Of a stretch of 5,168 nt of DNA, positions 1-4,752 are shown one piece after another; the stretch's first letter is position 1, and the number at the start of each line of letters is the position of its first letter. Position numbers and translations under genes: made by a program. The DNA is from Bacteroidia bacterium. Lineage in GTDB: Bacteria > Bacteroidota > Bacteroidia > Bacteroidales > UBA12481. The DNA lies in NCBI GenBank assembly GCA_026391235.1, contig JAPLDV010000510.1, positions 1 to 5,168 of the forward strand, read 5' to 3'. Below the pieces are notes generated by a model. The model saw only the letters and a program-made list of their open reading frames with translations, was not told where the DNA came from and ran no database searches.

Positions 1-771
1 ATCCTCGGCAAAGAGCACTCCCTCCGGCCGGATCACCTGTTTCAGATCCCTGGCCATAGCGTCGGCTTCAGCCTGGGTTACTGGAGCGTATCCCCAGTTA
101 TTGATTAGACTGTGATTGGAAATATTGATAACATTTTGAACTTCATCCTCATAGTGTTTCAGATTAATTTGCCTGACAGTCACACCATAGCGCTTGGCTA
201 CATTATCCGTTAAGGACAGGATGCGATCGGGAATGCGGTAATTCTCCTTGCAGGAGATATAATAGCAGAGCAGGTCTTTCACCTTGGTCAGGCCGTACGA
301 ACCCATCTGTTGATTGTAATATGGTGGATTATAGGGTGCCATGATGGTTGGCGGAGGTTCAAATCCCTCTAATACAAGCCCCCATTCCTGCGAAACGAAC
401 GACCAGGGCCCCCGCATGTAGGTCATGCCTTTTCCGCGAAGCCATTCTGATGCAGTATCCAGTAACATCCTGGATGCCACCGGATCCTCATTGCACTCAT
501 AATACCCGAAAAGACCGATGGGCTCCCCCCAGAAGTCAATAGCCAGCGTATCAAAAAATGCTGCAATCCGGCCGATAATCTTACCCTGGTCCTTAAGCAG
601 GAACAGCTGATATACCGTATGATCCAGCGTGGGATTCTTGATCCGGTTGAACTGGCCTTTCAGCTCCATCCGCAGAGGGGGAACCCACATCGGATCGTTG
701 CGGTAAATGGAGTAGGGGAGGTTGATGAACTTTTTGAGGTCAGCGGTGGAGGAGATGGGGAGGATTTGCAT
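1..771 (-). CDS. GNAT-fold YghO-like acyltransferase (3' end beyond window)
   Basis: The minus strand is open for exactly 257 codons from the ATG at 771 to the left edge, so the C-terminus is missing. I recognise the N-acyltransferase-like (GNAT-fold) family that includes E. coli YghO, whose members usually have about 370-390 residues (from memory). Family landmarks seen are an N-terminal YRNDPMWVPPL block (residues 23-33), GRIAAFFD (67-74), GLFGYYECNED (86-96), then GPWSF (121-125), GFEPPPTIM (136-144) and YNPPYY (147-152), and NNWGY near 224-228. There is no signal peptide, so it is probably cytoplasmic. The substrate is unknown for the family. The start is chosen because the family's LPY-x-x-Y block begins about 18 residues in, and no ATG lies in frame through the repeat-filled leader. 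No Shine-Dalgarno is visible (the leader ends CTGAAACCC). It lies 172 bp downstream of the oxidoreductase on the same strand, so co-transcription is possible, but two hairpin repeats intervene. Family assignment is fairly sure; function is not. Confidence 0.8.
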   Translation of the reverse strand, partial: MQILPISSTADLKKFINLPYSIYRNDPMWVPPLRMELKGQFNRIKNPTLDHTVYQLFLLKDQGKIIGRIAAFFDTLAIDFWGEPIGLFGYYECNEDPVASRMLLDTASEWLRGKGMTYMRGPWSFVSQEWGLVLEGFEPPPTIMAPYNPPYYNQQMGSYGLTKVKDLLCYYISCKENYRIPDRILSLTDNVAKRYGVTVRQINLKHYEDEVQNVINISNHSLINNWGYAPVTQAEADAMARDLKQVIRPEGVLFAED

Positions 772-791
772 GGGTTTCAGGTTAGGTGAGG

Positions 792-816
792 GGTCCCCGC
801 TTTCGCGGGGATGACA
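792..816 (-). repeat. REP-like hairpin repeat, copy 1
   Basis: This is a 25-nt unit identical to the one at 843-867. Read on the minus strand it contains CCCCGC-GAAA-GCGGGG, a perfect 6-bp GC stem closed by a GNRA-type GAAA tetraloop, flanked by TGTCAT and ACC. Similar CCCGCGAAAGCGGG-type dispersed palindromes are common in many bacterial genomes (for example the Neisseria dRS3 repeat core). It sits in the leader of the YghO-like gene, 21 bp before the ATG, so it would form in any transcript reading into that gene. No T-tract follows, so I do not call it an intrinsic terminator. Confidence 0.8.
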
Positions 817-842
817 GAAAAGGGGGCGGTGGTAAGGGGAAA

Positions 843-867
843 GGTCCCCGCTTTCGCGGGGATGACA
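843..867 (-). repeat. REP-like hairpin repeat, copy 2
   Basis: This is an exact second copy of the 25-nt unit at 792-816, in the same orientation, 51 bp apart start to start. The 26 bp between the copies is purine-rich on the plus strand (AAAAGGGGG and GGTAAGGGGAAA runs). The same-orientation pairing with a short spacer resembles REP doublets, although those are more often inverted. Possible roles are mRNA 3'-end protection of the oxidoreductase message or attenuation before the YghO-like gene; the sequence alone does not decide. Confidence 0.8.
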
Positions 868-892
868 AGGAGATTTTGCCCAAAGTTCTTTA

Positions 893-940
893 ATATTAGC
901 ATATTAGCATATTAGCATATTAACCAATTAGCATATTAGC
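893..940. repeat. 8-nt tandem repeat, six units
   Basis: Six consecutive octamers occupy exactly 48 nt. Units 1-3 and 6 are ATATTAGC; unit 4 (917-924) is ATATTAAC and unit 5 (925-932) is CAATTAGC. The array ends 3 bp before the stop codon of the oxidoreductase (TAA complement at 944-946), so it forms the immediate 3' untranslated part of that gene. Unequal unit decay in the middle suggests an old array rather than a fresh slippage product. No function is evident. Confidence 0.85.
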
Positions 941-943
941 AGC

Positions 944-2281
944 TTACCACGGCTTCCGGTGCTCCCTTACAAACAACTTCATCGCCTCCGGATCACCCGT
1001 AGTCATTCCGGCTGCCGGATCCCAGCTGATCTTCCGGCCGGTACGAATGGCTATATTCCCGATATGACTGATGGTATCGGAGAGGATGGCTTCATCGAGC
1101 GGACTTAATTCAGGTTTAAGGCCTTTGATGGTTTCGGTGAAGATCTGAACCAACCGTGCACCCTCGCCATTGATCCGGCCATCTGCATTGGCCGTTTTGT
1201 TAAGTGCCTGGTGAATCTCCGGTATGTCGGAGCTGGCGGTTGACCTCCCCAGTGATATCCATCCTTTAGTACCGAAAAAGGTGGTGCCGTTGCCGTCCCA
1301 TTTCGGACGGTACTTCATCACCAGCGGCTGGGCAATCTCGTCGCTCATGAAGTGCAGTTTCAGTCCGTTGGCGTATTCACAATTCACATCCCAGGTATTG
1401 ACCGTATCCCAGATCCCGCCGGGAGCCCAGTAACCGCCTTTGCCTTCGCAAGTATAGCTTCCGGTCATAAGATCCTTTATTCCCATAACCATGATATCCA
1501 GCGGGTGAGCGCCCCAGCCGGCCAGGAAACCGATACTGTAATCGTAAATGAAATAGGAACTTTGCATATCCACACGGGCCGGACAGTAAGCATGAAACGG
1601 CGCCGGACCGATATAGCGATCGTAGTCCAGTCCGGCCGGCACAGGTTCTTCAATGCACAGCGGTGATTGAACATCATTTACCCTCGGGCACCAGACATCC
1701 ACCCGCTCAACTTTGCCGATATCACCATTTTTAATCATAGCAACTGCCTGTTGCATAAATAGATACGACCGCTGCTGTGTGCCGTAGTTGAAATGGACTT
1801 TATTGCTTTTGCACTCTTGGGTGAGCCTGACAAAATCCGGGTGGCTCAATCCCAGCGGCTTGGCTACATGCAGATGCTTTCCGGCCTGAGCTGCTAAAAT
1901 AGCCAATGGCATGTGCCAGTGATCAGGTGTGGTAATGGCCACGGCATCAATATCTTTTCGCTCCAGTATTCGTTCGAATTCATTGTAAGCCTTAAGATCG
2001 GCCTGAATGCTCTTCTCCTGATAGGCCTTCCGTGCCAATCCAAGGGCATTCTCCCTTCGGGATTGAAACACATCGCAAAAGGCCACCGACCGGATCTGAT
2101 CCGGCCACCGGAGAAAATAGGAGTTCAGCTCATCGGCGCCCCGGTTGCCCAGGCCGATATGTCCAAAAATTATCCGGTCGTTGGCGCCTTTAACGGTTGA
2201 GCAACTGGTGAGGATCATCGGTGAGGCCGCTGCTGCAGCGGCTCCGATGGCGGTGTTTCTGAGGAAGGTTCTGCGTTTCAT
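944..2281 (-). CDS. Exported Gfo/Idh/MocA family oxidoreductase
   Basis: This gene encodes a 445-residue NAD(P)-dependent oxidoreductase of the Gfo/Idh/MocA family, acting on sugars or sugar derivatives. The leader has a twin-arginine motif (KRRTFLRN, residues 2-9), an Ala-rich hydrophobic stretch (11-20) and a lipobox LTSC (24-27, Cys27), so it is probably Tat-exported and lipid-anchored with its cofactor already bound. The Rossmann loop is GHIGLGNRG (40-48), followed by TTPDHWH (117-123). The usual Glu-Lys-Pro motif reads Ala-Lys-Pro (140-142). The C-terminal domain has YGTQQRS (166-172), GLDYDRYIGPAP (217-228) and GWGAHPLDI (255-263), where His259 and Asp262 are the likely active-site pair by family analogy. 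It ends in HRKPW, normal for this Bacteroidota group, and length is typical. The upstream sequence has no Shine-Dalgarno; the start is fixed by the leader. It lies 101 bp downstream of the ThuA-PmoA-like gene, same strand, probably one transcription unit. The substrate cannot be read from sequence. Confidence 0.93.
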   Translation of the reverse strand: MKRRTFLRNTAIGAAAAAASPMILTSCSTVKGANDRIIFGHIGLGNRGADELNSYFLRWPDQIRSVAFCDVFQSRRENALGLARKAYQEKSIQADLKAYNEFERILERKDIDAVAITTPDHWHMPLAILAAQAGKHLHVAKPLGLSHPDFVRLTQECKSNKVHFNYGTQQRSYLFMQQAVAMIKNGDIGKVERVDVWCPRVNDVQSPLCIEEPVPAGLDYDRYIGPAPFHAYCPARVDMQSSYFIYDYSIGFLAGWGAHPLDIMVMGIKDLMTGSYTCEGKGGYWAPGGIWDTVNTWDVNCEYANGLKLHFMSDEIAQPLVMKYRPKWDGNGTTFFGTKGWISLGRSTASSDIPEIHQALNKTANADGRINGEGARLVQIFTETIKGLKPELSPLDEAILSDTISHIGNIAIRTGRKISWDPAAGMTTGDPEAMKLFVREHRKPW

Positions 2282-2283
2282 AA

Positions 2284-2348
2284 GTTGTTGGTTATCAGTT
2301 ATCGGTTGTTAGTTATCAGTTTGACAAGTTGCAGGTTGCAGGTTGTGG
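2284..2348. repeat. 7-nt GTT-phased tandem array
   Basis: Heptamers beginning GTT follow one another from 2284: GTTGTTG, GTTATCA, GTTATCG, GTTGTTA, GTTATCA, GTTTGAC. After a 2-nt AA slip, GTTGCAG, GTTGCAG and GTTGTGG follow. Nine heptads cover most of the gap between the oxidoreductase start and the ThuA-PmoA-like stop, and the array begins 2 bp upstream of the oxidoreductase ATG. Two subfamilies (ATC-type and GCAG-type) are visible. Because it occupies the ribosome-binding position of the downstream gene, it may affect translation, but no such role is shown. Confidence 0.75.
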
Positions 2349-2349
2349 A

Positions 2350-2381
2350 TTGGCACATTGGCACATTGAATAATTGGCATA
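2350..2381. repeat. 8-nt tandem repeat, four units
   Basis: Four octamers follow directly after the heptad array: TTGGCACA twice, then TTGAATAA and TTGGCATA. The array ends 1 bp before the complement of the TAA stop (2383-2385) of the ThuA-PmoA-like gene. Its placement right at a gene's 3' end, and its 8-nt period, match the array at 893-940, although the unit sequence differs. Confidence 0.7.
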
Positions 2382-2382
2382 T

Positions 2383-3948
2383 TTAGAATTTATCAATCTC
2401 TTTTTTGCTAAGTAGTCCGGTTGGTAAGTAGATCCGGTATTTCAAATGCAGCACCTCGTCTTTTTTTAGCTTCATAGGCTCTTTATACAGTATCGCCGGA
2501 CTGAAATAGTACATCGGTGTGGCGGAATCGTTGATGCAGTACCAGGGTGATGGATAACGTGGATTATCAGGGTGATCGAAGATGATGACCTGTTCGCGCT
2601 GTCCTTTCCCATTTTCAAAATCACAGGCTACCCAATGGTAACCGTCGCCATTGGCCACAGTATCCTTCGATTCAGAGAAATAACGAATATCCCGGAATTC
2701 CGTATTCAGCCGGATCGACATGCCCGAGTATCCTCCCCAGGTTCGTCCGCCTGGTTCATGGGTGATAGGGGTGCGATCGAGCAGGAGATCTTTTAATGCA
2801 GTGAAAGTGAGTTCGTAATCGATCCAATAGCTCTTATCTGCTTTCGGTGCCGAAATAGTGATCCGCTGAACTTCCTTCATCACAGGTTGATCCTTTTTAT
2901 CCCACGGATGGTATATGATGTTTAAATTGATATGATAAACTCCCGGCTTGGTCGAATCCACCTGCACCGATTGGATTTTTGTCATTCCTTCACTGATGTG
3001 CCTGGTGGGATCGCCGGTATATTCCCAGTAATTCAGTCCGTCGATGAACTTCCACGAAAACCAGAGCCCCATGTGCCAGAGATGATCTTTGGGCGATTCT
3101 GCTGTCAGGACCGTGCCATTCGGCGAGATCAGGGGATGGAAATGGGGCTTGCGGTCGGGGTGGAACTGATAGGTACCAAACCGGCCGGTGACGGATGATT
3201 CTATCCCACCGGCCCAGGTTGCAGCCCGGATGAGAAGTTGCTGGAGATCAGGGTTTGATAGAACTTTCTCATCATGGCCCAGGATGGTATAGAAGCTTCG
3301 GCCTTTTCCATATTGATTGATCAGGATAGCCGGATAGGTTAATGCCTCAAGGGTACCGTCCGGATTTTTTTTCTGTGCCCATCCAAGGGATGTTGCCGAA
3401 GGAATGATATCGGTATTCATCCAGATCTCATCGGTGATCGTAAAATCTTTCAATCCCTGGGTGATAGGATGTTTGTTATCGGTGAAATGCACCACAGCCT
3501 CACCAATACTTCCGTGTTCGGTTTTCTTTCCCCATCGTCCCATGGCAATGGAATGATAATCAGGCCATCCGTAAAATGAAGATCCGCCGGCATGAAGGAA
3601 CAGGGCTCCGCCGCCCTCATTAACATATCGTGTAAATGCCTGTTCTTTAGCCTGATCCCATCGGGCCGAAGTATCCGGCCATGAGTTCCAATTGCTGACT
3701 ACCAGTCTGAATTTCTTGTAATCAGCGTATTTCAATGTATCCGGCCGGTTTGTGACGGCAACCGAAAATAATCCGGATTCACCGAACATCTTCTCCAGAA
3801 CGGGTGTCGTTTTTTGCCAGTCGTGATTGTTTTGTCCCGACAGGATCAGCATCGGAACGTGCTCCTGTGCTGATAGTTGCAATGAAATCAAAAGTCCCGC
3901 TGCTAGCATGGTGATCAAGCGAAAGGCACAAGCTGCTCTTCTTTTCAT
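2383..3948 (-). CDS. Secreted ThuA domain / PmoA-like (DUF6807) fusion protein
   Basis: This gene encodes a 521-residue two-domain exported protein. Residues 1-27 are a Sec signal peptide (MKRR, hydrophobic core 11-23, likely cleavage after Ala27 in LSA-QE). Residues about 31-248 are a ThuA (trehalose-utilisation) domain with a class I glutamine amidotransferase-like fold. Its blocks are LILSGQNNHDW (34-44), GGGALFLHAGGSSFYGW (112-128) and FYTILGHDEKVL (219-230). Residues about 255-512 are the PmoA-like domain (DUF6807, PF14100), marked by KPHFHPLISPNG (267-278) and DHLWHMGLWFSW (288-299), with WGGYSGMSIR at 404-413. Despite the name, this domain is not particulate methane monooxygenase. ThuA proteins act with Gfo/Idh/MocA enzymes (ThuB) in rhizobial disaccharide use, which fits the oxidoreductase 101 bp downstream. 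The molecular reaction of both domains is uncertain. The start is fixed by the leader; no Shine-Dalgarno precedes it. Confidence 0.9.
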   Translation of the reverse strand: MKRRAACAFRLITMLAAGLLISLQLSAQEHVPMLILSGQNNHDWQKTTPVLEKMFGESGLFSVAVTNRPDTLKYADYKKFRLVVSNWNSWPDTSARWDQAKEQAFTRYVNEGGGALFLHAGGSSFYGWPDYHSIAMGRWGKKTEHGSIGEAVVHFTDNKHPITQGLKDFTITDEIWMNTDIIPSATSLGWAQKKNPDGTLEALTYPAILINQYGKGRSFYTILGHDEKVLSNPDLQQLLIRAATWAGGIESSVTGRFGTYQFHPDRKPHFHPLISPNGTVLTAESPKDHLWHMGLWFSWKFIDGLNYWEYTGDPTRHISEGMTKIQSVQVDSTKPGVYHINLNIIYHPWDKKDQPVMKEVQRITISAPKADKSYWIDYELTFTALKDLLLDRTPITHEPGGRTWGGYSGMSIRLNTEFRDIRYFSESKDTVANGDGYHWVACDFENGKGQREQVIIFDHPDNPRYPSPWYCINDSATPMYYFSPAILYKEPMKLKKDEVLHLKYRIYLPTGLLSKKEIDKF

Positions 3949-4033
3949 TTTAGTCCGGTTTAGGATGGAAAGTTAGGAAAAAGATAGGAATCAGGGATAG
4001 GTTTCAGATTGAAGTAAAAAGGATGAGATTACA

Positions 4034-4061
4034 ATTCAGAATTCCGAATTCCGAGTTCCAA
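4034..4061. repeat. 7-nt ATTCCGA-type tandem array
   Basis: Four heptamers occur in a row: ATTCAGA, ATTCCGA, ATTCCGA and GTTCCAA, and a degenerate fifth follows. The array embeds two GAATTC palindromes (4039-4044 and 4046-4051). It lies about 90 bp upstream of the ThuA-PmoA-like start, in the probable 5' leader or promoter zone of that gene. It shares the 7-nt period of the array at 2284-2348 but not its sequence. Confidence 0.65.
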
Positions 4062-4100
4062 AATTCAGGTTATCATGAAGTGGGATAGTTAAATTCTTTT

Positions 4101-4196
4101 TTTCTCTGTGTAACTCTGTGGTTCTCTGTGAAACTCAGTGTCAGTTCTTTTTCTTACACAGAGGTACACAGAGAACCACAGAGTTACACAGAGAAA
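4101..4196. repeat. Large inverted repeat of 10-nt-phased CTCTGTG units
   Basis: The arms 4101-4130 and 4167-4196 are perfect 30-nt reverse complements. Pairing continues imperfectly inward (about 10 of the next 14 positions), leaving a small T-rich loop around 4145-4152. The left side is four 10-nt units of the form NNN-CTCTGTG (4101-4140, the last being CTCAGTG). The right side carries four matching CACAGAG heptamers spaced every 10 nt. A T-run precedes the element on the plus strand, but neither strand has a T-tract after the stem, so it does not look like an intrinsic terminator. I recall similar CTCTGTG-rich elements as dispersed intergenic repeats in Bacteroidota, which should be confirmed by search. 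The 10-nt phase puts each heptamer on about the same DNA face. Confidence 0.9.
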
Positions 4197-4287
4197 CCTA
4201 ACCCGACTCAAATACATTGGATTCTAAATTGTAAATTGCCTGTAATAAACCTGATGTCTGAATAAATAAAAAAACACTCATAATCAA

Positions 4288-4752
4288 ATGATTAAAAGGA
4301 TATTATCTGTCATAGTACTTGCCCTTTTGCCCGGAGCTACCCTCAACGCCCAAACCATCTCCCTCAGCTCCCTCCTCCGCGAAATGACCGACCGGAGTCA
4401 GATGGCACAGTTCCCCACGATGGAATATCGATCCCTTCAGGCAAGCAGCTACAACCGGGCCTCGGTTTCGCCCGACAAGCCCGGCTGGTTCGCTGATTCC
4501 GACGGGGTAGCATGGATTCGGGAGGAACAAAAGAACGGCAAAACAGAGTATGTTGTGATGGAACATACCGGTCCCGGATGCATAACAAGGCTCTGGACCC
4601 CATTCTTCTACTACGATTTCAACAACCGGAAGGGACCGGATATCAAAATATACCTGGATGGGAGCGACTTACCCCGTTTGCAAGCTTTACCGCAAGGGCC
4701 GGAGTGTGCTTTTTGCCAATTCCCTTTGCTAAAAGCTGTAAAATCACGATGA
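4288..4752 (+). pseudogene. DUF2961/GH172 gene, 5' part, disrupted
   Basis: This open frame of 154 codons encodes the N-terminus of a DUF2961 protein, now glycoside hydrolase family 172 in CAZy, whose characterised members act on alpha-D-fructofuranosides or D-arabinofuranosides. Seen here are a Sec leader (MIKRILSVIV, ending LNAQ at 19-22), the family opening SLSSLLREMTDR (25-36), SSYNRASVSPDKPGWFAD (53-70), MEHTGPGCITRLW (91-103) and IKIYLDG (119-125). After about residue 129 the frame leaves the family: the last 25 codons (PRLQALPQG onward) are out-of-frame readthrough ending at a TGA at 4750-4752. The rest of the protein resumes in another frame (see the next entry). The start is chosen because it gives a proper leader; there is no Shine-Dalgarno, only an A-rich stretch. 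Gene is divergent from the ThuA-PmoA-like gene. As read, no functional enzyme would be made, unless this is an assembly error. Confidence 0.88.

Larger units (their letters stand above)
3949..4287. other. Divergent intergenic region
   Basis: This 339-bp gap separates the minus-strand ThuA-PmoA-like gene from the plus-strand DUF2961 gene, so it must hold both promoters if both are expressed. It contains a purine-rich stretch on the plus strand (3958-4028) with recurring TAGG tetramers, a 7-nt array (4034-4061), a large inverted repeat (4101-4196) and an AT-rich leader (4202-4287). I searched by eye for the Bacteroidota TAnnTTTG -7 box and found no convincing match in either direction. No RNA gene or short ORF is supported. 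Confidence 0.6.

Noticed and set aside
348..542. Plus-strand open frame of 64 codons.
   Set aside because: It lies antisense to the well-supported YghO-like coding frame and has a basic, Pro/Arg/Cys-rich composition with no recognisable family.
792..940. CRISPR-like array (two 25-nt repeats with 26-bp spacing, plus short repeats).
   Set aside because: There are only two copies and one spacer, a low-complexity purine-rich spacer, and no leader or cas gene in view. The palindromic GAAA-loop unit fits a REP-like element better.
1224..2200. Several plus-strand open frames (1224-1433, 1352-1666, 1913-2200) and a minus-strand frame at 1477-1677.
   Set aside because: All lie inside the Gfo/Idh/MocA gene in other frames; their existence follows from the codon use of the real gene, and none shows a domain or leader.
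2383..3948. Particulate methane monooxygenase subunit A, suggested by the PmoA name of the C-terminal domain.
   Set aside because: The name is a family label. The protein is a secreted soluble two-domain protein with a ThuA domain and lacks the multiple membrane segments of true PmoA.
4101..4196. Rho-independent terminator.
   Set aside because: The T-run lies before the stem on the plus strand and becomes an A-run after the stem on the minus strand. Neither strand has stem followed by T-tract, and the region lies between divergent starts where no terminator is needed.
4202..4287. Bacteroidota-type promoter (TTTG ... TAnnTTTG) for the GH172 gene.
   Set aside because: TAAATTG stretches near 4225-4240 come close, but none fits both boxes with the usual spacing, so I do not call one.
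4749..4752. ATGA overlap between the TGA of the first GH172 fragment and an ATG in the second frame, resembling translational coupling of two genes.
   Set aside because: The ATG is a Met in the middle of the DUF2961 domain (after SCKIT), and family sequence in that frame extends upstream to about 4671. The overlap is a by-product of the frameshift.
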